64,000 nt of DNA from Daphnia pulex (taxonomy: Eukaryota; Arthropoda; Branchiopoda; Diplostraca; Daphniidae), in NCBI RefSeq assembly GCF_021134715.1, contig NC_060018.1, forward strand, positions 4,109,501 to 4,173,500, read 5' to 3'. Below, in pieces: positions 51,601 to 61,796 of the stretch. Position 1 is the first letter of the stretch; the number at the start of each line of letters is the position of its first letter. Both the position numbers and the translations under genes were made by a program. The notes under the pieces were generated by a model. That model saw nothing but the letters and a program-made list of their open reading frames with translations, was not told the DNA's origin and made no database searches.

Positions 51601-54600
51601 CCAGAAAGAAAGGAAAAAACACTAAATAAGACGAGGGGAGGGTACATATCTAGAAAACTGTGAGCTCAAAAGTCTGCCCGGGTTCATATGCCCGGTTGAA
51701 CTATCACAACGCGTCTCGTGTTTAATTTCTGTTTACGACACACGAAAAGATACGCTCGGCGTTTGTTTTTTCGTTTGCCCTCTCTCACTTCCCCCACGTC
51801 GTCGTCGTCTTTTATTTACTTGGTACGTTTCCTCTATTGGGATTTTTCTCTTCTTTCTCCTTCAACTTTTATTCGCCCAGCGGCTTGTCGGAGCTCGTTT
51901 CTGTCACTGACTTTGAGATATGAGACACTAATCTAATAAGAACCCGAGTCTTGTTTAAACGTGGGGGTACGACCCAGCCGGAAAAGAAAGAGAATAAGGA
52001 GCGGGGAGACTTTGTGCAAGTGAGTTGGACTGAAACAAAAAAAAAAAACCCTCGCCCACATGATCTGATTACGTCCACTTGGTGAAATCGCGTCATTGAA
52101 TTGAGAATGTCTTAAATTTCACGATTTTGTCACTGCCTCTCAAGGGAAAAGCTGGTGGGGGGGGGAGTAGAACTGGTATTATTCAAATTAGTAGACGCTA
52201 ATAATTTAGAACAATCAAATTAATTCTAATTTACATGCATATATTTGTTCTTTTCTTTTTTGTATAGTGGTGCAGTAACGGTCACTGCGTTCAAATGGGT
52301 GACAGACCTCAGGTGATTGACGGCGAATGGGGTGAATGGGGGCCCTGGTCCGACTGCACCCGAACATGCGGAGCCGGTCTGGCTTCATCCGCACGACTTT
52401 GTGATAATCCAGCCCCGGCTCATGGCGGCAAGTACTGCGTGGGCGAACGACGACGTTACCGAGTCTGCAATTTAGACGTCAGTCTCTTTCTATTTTCTAT
52501 AGTAGAAAAATAAAGAATTCACTTTTCTTTTTTCTTCCCCCCCGGCCGTGATCCATCAAATAATGCTTAACGTTTTGTCATTGTCACCCCGCTCGCAGCC
52601 TTGCCCGGCTGACGGCCCCAGTTATCGAGCCGTGCAGTGCTCGGCGTTTGATGCGACACCTTACAAAGGAGAAAACCACACATGGCTGCCCGTCCAAATG
52701 AAAAGTACGAAACTTTTCTTGTTTTTATTTTATTTGCGCGGATCCCGGATCTATTTTTTTTTAAACGCTCCTTCTCCTTTTGCACTTTCTGCACTGTGTG
52801 TGTAGGTGCTCCGTGTCAATTGCACTGCAAACCAGAAGGTCAATTCTTCTCTGTCATGCTTTCGGACAGTGTGGTGGACGGCACGCCGTGCAATCCCGGC
52901 ACGCGTGATATGTGCATCAATGGGGTGTGTCGGGTACGAATGAAATGACAAGCTCCTCTTTCTTATCAGACAGAAATAGCTTGAATAGTATTTTACCTTT
53001 TTTTGTTTTTTTGTTTTTTCTTGCGATTTCCTTTTCCATTCATTTCGTGTGTGGCAGCGCGTCGCCTGTGACTGGGGAATCGACTCGAAAGCTCAGGAAG
53101 ATCGTTGCGGAGTTTGCCATGGCGACGGCACCCAGTGCAACACCATCCGCGGTAACTACACCGAGCCCGATGGCATCGATTACATCGAGATGGTGGTCAT
53201 CCCCAAAGGAGCTCGAAACATTCGCTTCGTTGAAGCCGATGAAGCCGCCAACTATATCGCCATTCAGTCGGTCGAGACCAACGAATATTACCTCAACGGC
53301 CAGTGGTATACCGAGTCTCTTACCAATCCTGATTGTTTTAGCTATTCCTTTTTTTTTTTTTTTTTTTAAATAAATTATTTGATCTATTCTTGGTTTGATT
53401 TAATTTACTTCACAGGACGGTTCAATGGTCGGGTGAATACCGAGCCGGGGTCACTCTCATTTATTATCGACGTGAGGAAGAGCTGGATGAGATTCACATT
53501 CCCGGACCTTCAATGGAAGACCTCCGATTCTTGGTAAGAGCTCATTTCAGACATGATGATTCCAGTTAATCAATTCCGGGTTTTATTTATGCGCTATGCG
53601 TAGCTGTTGTACCGAGTGCCCAATCCAGGCGTGAGTTACGAATACACGGTTGCCAATGAGAACATTACCCGGACGCCGGAATTCCGTTGGGAGTACATGG
53701 ACTGGTCCGTCTGCACGGCCACCTGTGGGGGTGGAACACAGGTACCGTACTTCTGGCCAGATGAAATATCAAAAATATCGTCCAAAACTGAAATTTGACA
53801 CGCGATTGTTTTGTTGTTGCACCGTCCGCCCAACAGGTGTCCCAGCCCAAGTGCATGGAGAAGGAAGCCGGACTGGTCGAGGAAACTTACTGCGCTGCAC
53901 TAGCCAAACCGGAAGAGAAATCGCGGAGTTGCAACAAACAATCGTGTCCGCCCAGGTATACCTACATACATTCTTCTTCATCAAATCCAAAAAGTCGGAT
54001 CCATTAACAAATGAATGAAAGTCACGCAATGGCCAATGCCTAGCTAGCACAATTTCTTTGGCACTCAGACTGCACTTTGTTGATTGTACAACACTCGACG
54101 AAATGAAAAAAAAAAACGAACTTCTCCTAGTTGGAAAATGAAAAGTTGGTTGAAATTCCTAGAACAATCTCGTTGATGTCTTTTGATTTCAGATGGTGGG
54201 TTGGCCCTTGGCAGCACTGTTCCATCACGTGCGGCAAAGGCCGTGGACTCAGGAAACGGACGGTCATTTGTGTTCGTTCTCTTTCGGATGACGAGCAGAT
54301 GGCCCTTCACGACGCCGACTGTCCGGTCACCGATAGGCCGACAGAAGAAGATGCCTGCGAGCCTTTGGCACCGTGTCCAGGTGAAGCCAGCTGGGAAACC
54401 GGAACTTGGTCCAAGGTACTATATTGATTAGTCTATTGTCAAATCAACTCGACTCAAACTTTCTATACAAAATAAATGATGAACATTTCCGTCGTACAGT
54501 GCAGCGAAGATCCGTGCGACATTCAGAGAAGAGAAGTCCTTTGCAGCGTCGTGGGAGGCGCTTGCGTTCAGGCCCTCAAGCCGGTCGAAGAGCGTCAATG

Positions 54601-56296
54601 CGGCAATATCATTTGTGGAAATTGGACAGTTGGAACTTGGTCCGAGGTTCGCGATTCGATTTCAAAAATTGAGTTTGACTTTATTTGCCTAATTGTTTTA
54701 CCGTTTGATTGATGTAGTGTTCTTCTTCGTGCGGCGACGGAGTCCAATTCCGACGAGTATTTTGCGATGGGGGATTGAAATGCCGCGATCTCCTCGAACC
54801 GGAATCGATTCAGAAGTGCCGCGGACTATGCCTTAACGCCGAATTGAGTGGCGACGCTCTCAATGGCACATTAGAAAATAATCGAAGCATCGATCCCCTT
54901 TTGGGCGCCAGCCCCCATTTAATGGAGCCGGATATTAACAACGATATGCTGAACCTTCTCATCCCTTCGGCTTTGCCCAGCACCGTCGGGGTGGCCAATG
55001 ATCGACGGCCGGATTTCTACGTCGAAGATAAGATTCAGCCCGAGAACCTCAAGGTGATGGAGATGCAGATAGTAACGGCTGATCCTCTGGGATCGGCAAG
55101 ACCGGAATTGGATACAAACGATGTCGAACTGGCCGACGAAGCCTTCCAGGGCGGCCACAGCTACAAGAAAATGTCCATCCACATCGGCGACGACGCCGCC
55201 CTCTTCTTGGCCAAGATTCAAGTGCAGTCGGATCAACCGGACGAATCTAAAGCTTCCATCGACGTCTCCAAGATCAAGCCCACTTTCAAATGGAAAATTG
55301 GACTCTGGACTCGGGTAATTGGACGGGAATAGACTCAATTAAAACAGACTTAAGTAAGTTAAGTTACTCGCAGAGATGATGAAAATGATATTTTTTTTGT
55401 TTTGTTTTCTGGTCAAGTGTTCCGTTCGGTGCGACGGCGGGACCCGAGTGCGCGATGTTAGTTGCTACGAGACGACCACCTCTACTTTGGTTGACGACGC
55501 TCTCTGCACTGACTTTAAACCAGATGACGTTGAATCCTGTAATGAGGTATGGTACCCATCTAACTAATTAGATGATAAATGCGCCGAGAGCCGGATTTTA
55601 TCCGCTTACTTGAATGCCAACAGAATCCGTGCATGGAGTGGGTATTAACTCCGTGGTCGCCTTGTTCCTCTACATGCGGATCGGGGATCAAAAAACGAGA
55701 CGTCAAATGCCCGGAGCAAGACATGTGTAATCCGGATTCGAGGCCAAACGAATCAATGAATTGCACCGAACGGCCGTGTGTCGACTGGGTCCCAGGTAGT
55801 AGCGCGGCGCAATCCAATGACGGAACTCATCGTGATCCGTCAAGCCTTAAGAGTTTGGTTGGCGGCTAACCGAATATAATGATTTGTCTAGGACCGTGGA
55901 GCTCTTGCAGTGCGACGTGCGGCGGAGGGCATCAATTTCGTGCGGCCCAGTGCATGGATCGGCGCACTTCATCGCCAACTGAAGGATGCGACGCCCTCGA
56001 AAAGCCGAGACAAAGGCAGCGCTGCGCCAACGATCCTTGCTCACGCTCTCATCATAGTCAGCACAGTATACAGCACGAGGTTAAAGGTAGGCATCAGAAC
56101 TTTGGGTTGGCCAATTGATATTGTTTCACTAATTGTGTCTTGCGGTCTTTAATTAGAGAGGCAGCGGGCTTGCCAGGACAAGTTGGACTCAAAGTTGTGC
56201 GCTTCGCTGAAGCACATGTGTGGAATTTATTACTTCAAAGTCAGCAAATGTTGCCGTACCTGCCGGAAGTACACCAGCGCGCATCAGTCCCACTGA
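30608..56296 (+). CDS. ADAMTS7/12-like secreted metalloprotease
   Basis: A secreted zinc metalloprotease of extracellular matrix; vertebrate ADAMTS7/12 cleave COMP. 24 exons give 1432 residues: 30608-30704, 34754-35130, 46568-46763, 48026-48234, 49507-49596, 50136-50260, 50487-50530, 50662-50767, 50882-51173, 51265-51357, 52268-52477, 52599-52704, 52806-52933, 53058-53305, 53416-53533, 53604-53741, 53837-53955, 54193-54415, 54500-54646, 54718-55314, 55418-55546, 55624-55795, 55892-56086, 56157-56296. Order: signal peptide (1-18); prodomain with a TCGND cysteine-switch candidate; furin site RKR 254-256; catalytic domain with HELGHNFGAHHD (H410, E411, H414, H420) and Met-turn M437; disintegrin-like; TSR1 (W564/W567/W570); Cys-rich; spacer; four TSRs; linker about 1061-1212; three TSRs; PLAC domain. 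The QHVMSPQL and [13 protein letters not shown] blocks and eight TSRs favour ADAMTS7/12 over ADAMTS16/18. All catalytic residues are present. Confidence 0.95.
31503..31524 (+). repeat. (GT)11 microsatellite
   Basis: Eleven perfect GT units in ADAMTS intron 1. Confidence 0.9.
31728..31750 (+). repeat. TTTTA pentanucleotide repeat
   Basis: About four TTTTA units in ADAMTS intron 1, the same pentamer as at 20741-20770. Confidence 0.8.
35131..46567 (+). other. ADAMTS intron 2 (11.4 kb)
   Basis: The largest intron in the window, splitting the prodomain. It has a GTAAGT donor and an acceptor at 46567. It contains C runs (35901-35912), G runs (37372-37383), several CT and TG tracts and a short palindrome (36133-36149). 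A short protein-like frame at 42231-42482 lacks an ATG (see findings). No convincing gene or transposon was seen on either strand. Confidence 0.65.
36133..36149. repeat. 17-bp perfect palindrome
   Basis: Two 8-bp arms (gctcctga and tcaggagc) flank a single t in ADAMTS intron 2. It could form a tight hairpin or be a dimeric protein-binding site, or be chance. Confidence 0.5.
46764..49506 (+). other. ADAMTS introns 3 and 4
   Basis: Two introns of about 1.3 kb (46764-48025 and 48235-49506) flank the furin-site exon 4. They contain AC and CT microsatellites (for example 47277-47292) and no recognisable coding sequence. Confidence 0.65.
51358..52267 (+). other. ADAMTS intron 10
   Basis: A 910-bp intron inside the disintegrin-like region. 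The donor (GTACAC) is weak, but the join [15 protein letters not shown] matches the family. No other feature was seen apart from a G run near 52156-52166. Confidence 0.6.
53349..53367 (+). repeat. Poly-T run in ADAMTS intron 14
   Basis: About 19 consecutive T lie within the 110-bp intron between exons 14 and 15, well upstream of the acceptor at 53415. Confidence 0.85.
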
Positions 56297-57214
56297 CTGA
56301 TGGGTTAACGCAATTCCAAGATTGTCATTCTTTTTGAAAAAAGTTGTGACGAAAAACGCCACTTTTTGTCGCATAGAATGGGTCTGTCGTTGACGAGTCA
56401 CCACATCTCCATCATGGGAATGTAACCAAATTCTCTTGAGCTGCTTGATTACAAGTTTATTATTACATGCTTATAAGCCATCATGGATCGTTTGCTGTTA
56501 TTCATTCCGTCTCAAATGATAAACGCTTCTGACTTATTCGATCATTCTGCCCTCGCGCCCAGTTTCCCTTTTTCTAACAAAATATATTATTTCTACTGCC
56601 TTTCTGTTGACTTCTCCTATTATTTGGGTAAACACACATTTATTGTGTTGTTAATCAACATCCTATGGAATAAATCCCCCCCCCCTCCCCCAGGCCCCCA
56701 CCGAGACCCCGAAATTGTATGTTTTCCCATATCATCTTCGTCATCCACCAACGACGGGTTGTCTATAAACTGCTTATTGTTCTTGTCGGCTTACGTTCAT
56801 AAATCCTCATTGAAAGAGTCTAATGTATGCAAGGAAGATAATACATTTCGTTTGTTGACGGTCTCGCAATTTTCCTCTTATGTTTCGTGCTTCGTACATT
56901 TTCCGTAGCTTAAAACAGCCGCCCACCTGCTGGCAAAACTAGCGTTAGTTAGTGAAAAGCTGAAACCAATGAAAGTGTATTAAAAAAACAAACAATGAAT
57001 ACACACAAAATAGAAACTCTCTGGCCAAATAAACAAGCCTAAAAAAGCAAAATAATAAAAAAAAAAATACATAAAACAGGATAAATACATTAGTAACAAC
57101 TTGGCAACGTGGGCTAACAATTCGTCTGTTCATTGTAGACTCACGGATCTTGTCACACACGTGCAATTCGCCGGTCTCACATTTCTTCTGTAATATTTTC
57201 AATTCCAGTTTAAA
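56297..57214 (+). other. ADAMTS 3' UTR and PTCD2 upstream region
   Basis: This 918-bp spacer holds two AATAAA sites on the plus strand, at 56669-56674 and 57028-57033. Either may end the ADAMTS transcript. The PTCD2 promoter must lie in the final part. No gene was seen. Confidence 0.6.
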
Positions 57215-58878
57215 ATGATGCAAAATATTACTAGTTACCTGGTTCGAGCTTCGTCTCAATCAACCTTCACCCAGCTGAGATTTCAAGGTATGTGAAATGT
57301 GTGATTGTTTTGTGAAAAGAGAAGTGACTAAGAACACACCCTTTACTGTGGTTTTACGTTGAATTTAATTCCTTGCTTTCTAAACATTATGTAACAACGA
57401 TTTTCGTTTGATCTCTTATAAATTCAATATAGCAGTAATATCATATTGTAATTATTTTTACATTATAGGTCTTCGCTCATTGTACACTGCTGAAGCGCTA
57501 GGTTTGGATGGATATGCAACATCCAGAAGCAAGACTGCAGTGAATTTTCATGGTACCCAGATGAAAGAAAAATTTCGTACACGAATGCAAGAGTTTGTTG
57601 GTTCCAGTTCATCCAACCTTATTTTCACTGATGATTTGAAAACCATGGTTAATTTGGCAGAAAATACCCCAGAAGACATTAAATTACTCGAACAAATGAT
57701 TGAAAAGTATTTAAGCTTAAACCTTTATTATTAATACTCAAATTAATATTAACTCTTAATTTATTCAAAGGTTTCATTCTCAGAGCACTGGTTTAAGGTT
57801 TGGAACATTTGTCTTTGGCCCAGTCATTATGAGATTCCTTTATTCAATTAATGAGACAAAGGCACTATTGTCATTATTGAGGAATCCTAAAACTGTTACA
57901 TTGTTTGACCAATTTATAAGCTATCAAATAGCTATGGATCTACTATTGGAGAATAAAATGTACAAAGAAGTACTGGAAGTATTTGATATTGCCCAAAAAC
58001 GCAATATCCAGGATAACCAGTATCCTAAAAACTGCTTCATTATTGTTATGGCAGCTCTTTGTAGACAGGTACGATAATTTTGATGTTGAAAAAATTATTT
58101 TAGAATTGTACTAATTATGTCTACCCATTTAGAATACGCCAGAAAGCTACCAAGAAATGAAAACACTTTTAACCAAAGCTAGTAGTTTCGGCCATATTCC
58201 AATGAGAAGAGCCTTAACATACGCGGCGTCCTTGGCGTTGAAGCAAAATGATCCTAAATTTTGTATGGAACTGCTCGCAGAATGCAAACAACAAAACTAT
58301 GTCACAGTTCGCAATTTGAAAGCAGTGGCCTTGGCCAAACTGGATCGATTTGACGATTGTGTTGCAGTTTTAAGAGCAGCTTTGGAATACGACAGGCCAG
58401 CTGGAGTAGAATTCCGCAAACGAAACTTCTTTAAAGACGTTGTAAGTGATAATTCCATAACATTTGATTTCTTCTTTTGGTTCAGTCTTAAATGTTTTCT
58501 TGTTATGGTTCAGATTGACACGATCGATCAAGAGATAAAGGGAACTGCCAGTAAAGACGTACAGCTCGAGTATGACCGTGTTGTTAAGACCTTAAGAGAC
58601 AGAGACATGATTGAAGATCAGGTAATTTAAAATATTTCTGGTTGGTCCATGTAAATGTATTAATGCTATACGCATGATGCTTTCAGATATTAGATTCGAT
58701 TCTAGATCACCCCATCGACAGAGTGGATCCACGAGAACGTGATAACTGGGGCAGCAACGATCGTAGCTTTGTCGATCGCGGGATGGTCAAAAGGAACTTC
58801 AACAAGGACAACCAATATGAAAGAAACGCTCGCCCATTATATCCTCCACGAAGACCTGGATTGAACGAAATGGAATAA
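57215..58878 (+). CDS. PTCD2: Pentatricopeptide repeat protein 2, mitochondrial (PTCD2)
   Basis: PTCD2 is a mitochondrial PPR protein needed in mammals for processing of cytochrome b RNA. Six exons (57215-57287, 57469-57706, 57771-58068, 58133-58441, 58514-58621, 58687-58878) give 405 residues. The first 30 residues are free of acidic residues, contain arginines and serines, and suit a mitochondrial presequence. Recognisable family blocks are NFHGTQMKEKFRTRMQEF, LRFGTFVFGPVIMRFLYS, YQIAMDLLLENKMYKEVLEV and LTYAASLALKQNDPKFCMEL, with helical-hairpin spacing typical of PPR motifs. The C-terminal LDSILDHPIDR and GMVKRNF match the family end. Two ATGs are adjacent at the start; the first is used here. 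The gene ends tail to tail with cyclophilin B, 297 bp between stops. The assignment rests on remembered similarity to human PTCD2, which is moderate in the middle. Confidence 0.87.
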
Positions 58879-59175
58879 TTCTTTTCTAGCCATGTAGGAA
58901 ATGTGTACTAATCGTCTGAATGATGAAAATAGATAATCCGTTCTAGTTATTTTATAGTACATTTTTTGGTAATTGTTTTATTTAAAAAAAAGTCGAGATT
59001 ACTTGTCAAGTAGAAAATAATGGATTGCAGTGATATTACGTATTGAAATGCATTGTGATATGCGTTTAAATTTTAGGGAAGTTTATCTTCGCACAGATTA
59101 ATATTGTAAGTAAAATAAGTTGTAAGTCAAAACTTATCAGTTTATTTAATCAATTAATCAATACGCATACATCGA
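58879..59175. other. PTCD2-cyclophilin B 3' spacer
   Basis: A 297-bp AT-rich convergent spacer. It holds the cyclophilin B polyadenylation signal on the minus strand and no canonical AATAAA for PTCD2. Confidence 0.65.
59141..59146 (-). promoter_or_regulatory. Cyclophilin B polyadenylation signal
   Basis: TTTATT on the plus strand is AATAAA on the minus strand, about 30 bp beyond the cyclophilin B stop codon. Confidence 0.65.
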
Positions 59176-59963
59176 TTAATCCGTAGCATCGTCTTTTGAT
59201 ACAGCGAAAGGTTCTGCGATAACTTCAGCACCACAGTCCGCAATTACTACATCCTTAGCAGGCTTATCACGACCATCTGTTTTAGTGCTCTCCATCTTCC
59301 GAACGACGTCCTGAAACAGCGCAATATTACGGTGAGTTAACAGCATTGACTACTTGAGTAAAATTTAGAAAAGGTCCATTACCATGCCCTTGATGACTTT
59401 TCCAAAAACGACGTGACGACCATCCAGCCATGAGGTTTTCTTGGTTGTCAGGAAAAACTGGGAGCCATTAGTATCTTTTCCAGCATTAGCCATCGATAGC
59501 CAGCCAACACCATAATGCTTCAACTTGAAGTTCTCATCAGGGAATCGGTCACCATAGATGCTGCGACCTCCAGTTCCATCCTTGTTGGTGAAATCTCCTC
59601 CTTGAATCATAAAGTCTTTGATGATTCGGTGGAAGATGGAGCCTTTATAGCCTTCCCCAACTGGTTTTTTGGCCAATTCAACAAAGTTTTTCACAGTTTT
59701 AGGAACTGTTTTGCCGAACAGACCAATCTCAATTCGCCCAATAGCTTCACCACCAATTTCAACGTCAAACCATACCTGAATTCAAGTTATTAGTCAATAA
59801 AAGTTTTTGATTGTTTAAGACAAAAGACATAATCAAAGTAGCAAAATGTCATTACCTTGTCTGTTACTTTTGGACCCTTTGTTGTCTTGTCATCGGCCTT
59901 TGCGACAGCAAAAATTAGACAGCAGGCATATAGAACGGAGGCAGTAAGCCTAAGAGGACGCAT
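59176..59963 (-). CDS. PPIB: Peptidyl-prolyl isomerase, cyclophilin B type
   Basis: A cyclophilin-type cis-trans prolyl isomerase of the secretory pathway. Three exons, high to low (59856-59963, 59383-59775, 59176-59310), give 211 residues. An N-terminal signal peptide ([18 protein letters not shown] and on) is followed by [16 protein letters not shown], the usual cyclophilin B entry. Active-site motifs are intact: [16 protein letters not shown] (Arg, Phe, Met, Gln), SQFFLTT and the [11 protein letters not shown]rp/His that give cyclosporin sensitivity. The C-terminus reads [13 protein letters not shown] with no KDEL-type signal. Vertebrate cyclophilin B likewise lacks KDEL and is held by its own C-terminal sequence, so retention here is uncertain. 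Introns are 72 and 80 bp. Confidence 0.97.
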
Positions 59964-61760
59964 TTTGTGAGGAACGTTTGCCGACAAGATGGTCAATCAA
60001 ACTAAATTACAATGACACGAGCGTTGACTGAGCTAGGTTAGGCTAGCGTGTGCAAGACTTGCCAGTTTTCAAGTCGGTGATGTGGTATTTTTCTATTGGT
60101 TATCACATTTCTTTCTGTCTGTCAGATTTAGTTGCAAGTATGGTCGCTTGGGTTCGCTTTGATACTGGTTCTGACAGCACGATTTAAAAAAAAAATATTT
60201 TAAAACAAATTTTAAAACAACTAGCTAATAGATGAACAATTTATATTTGTTGTCCTAAATGATAGTAGATTTTACTCATAATCCATTGGCATCGAAGTTA
60301 ATCACGCAACATTACGGTCTTAACTCCTAACAAAATAAAGATATACGCTTCCTTGTTTTAGAGAATTAGCCTACATTTGTTACAAGTGATGAATGTGCAT
60401 ACGTATACAAAAGCGGTCAAGCAACCAGGGCCAAGGAGAAGTCAGTTGATGGGCTCTGAGAGAGTATGGCTGCATTATTGGTTGGAAAACCGAATTCGCG
60501 TGCGAACTCAAAAGATGCTAGTTTGATAAAAGTGGTTTATGCTAGTCTGCTTTATTTTTATTGCTATCAATAAAGAATGGCGCTGGATGACAAGAATACA
60601 AATTGTCTAATTTAAAATCGTTCAGACAGTAATAAAGTTGATCGTTATCGATCTGTCGCCTGTCGGATGCAAATCATTCATCTAGCAAGAAGATACATGA
60701 TGCGTGCATGCACGAAGAGGAAGATCGCTGATGCGGATATTGTGAAAGTGGTGTAAAAGGCGTAAAAGTATAGACAAGAATGCTGCATCTGCGTTTAGAT
60801 TGCGTGTGAGAGACTTTTACGACGCGCTGAAAAGTTTTCTATCTCGTTATCTCCAGAAACTTTTGAGTGGGAACTGCACCAAGATTACAAAACAGTCCCC
60901 TTTTCATTTTCTGTCGTGTCTTTTTCTTTTTGTAACACTGTCTTATGATATTGCCGGTCTGGTTTTTCACTTGGCCACATTTTTGCTCTCCAAGAAATCT
61001 GGAAACTTATCACAAGTTCTACTTCTCGTCAGTTTCAAGGGAGAGAAATAAGGGGTGCGCATATAAGAAGAGGGCGAGAAACATGAGCCTGGGAGTTTAA
61101 CTGTACCATTTCCGTGTGTGCGTGGAAAGGTCTGTCTAGTCATATTTATTCCCATCTTTGTTTATTCATATTAATTTCATCCACTACTACCCAACGTCTC
61201 TGGTTGCTTCCTCTCCAACACCAGATCTACAATGTCCTGATTGATTTTACCCGACAGCTTCTTTTTTGAAGCTTTTATCACGCCGTTCTACAGGGCGAGA
61301 CCTGATAAAAAAAAGGCAATATGAGCTAGTTCGAACAATCGATTACCTACTAATCTACCATTAAGAGTAGACTAGTCAGATGACGGACTTCTCAGAAAGT
61401 CGACTACATCATTCCGAGAAACATGGGCGTTGAGAAGCAAGTGCTGGCATACCATTCATTTCACATTTGTTGAGCAATTATGATTTATTTCCTTCTTAAG
61501 TTTTTTTTTTACCATTGTTAAATTCTATTTTTTGATTTTGTTGTGTCCATATGACCATATTCCTCTTCCGCCGTGCAATAAATGGTTAGTTTAGTTGAAT
61601 GAAGTGAAGAAAACGTACCCTAGATGGCGCAGAGAACCAACAAAACGTCGCTACTGTAATGACCAATGCAGTTGAAGGGCAGCTGTGTTGGTGGCGCTTT
61701 TTCAAGTGGTGGCTAGAAACACTAGAGTCGCTATCCCCCCACAATTCAGTCGTATTCAAA
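59964..61760. other. 1.8-kb interval upstream of cyclophilin B
   Basis: Divergent spacer between cyclophilin B (minus) and the exon at 61761 (plus), so both promoters should lie here. It is AT-rich with short T and A runs. The small open frames (for example 60800-61051) show no family resemblance. Confidence 0.6.
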
Positions 61761-61796
61761 ATGGCTGACACGACACTGTCGGCCCAAGAGGAATTG
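61761..61796 (+). CDS. Probable first coding exon of an unrecognised gene
   Basis: An ATG in a favourable context (caaaatgg) starts MADTTLSAQEEL, followed at once by a GTAAGC donor on a codon boundary. The rest of the gene should lie to the right, probably beyond the window after an intron of at least 2.2 kb. I do not recognise the gene from 12 residues. It could also be a chance ATG next to a donor-like site. Confidence 0.5.
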
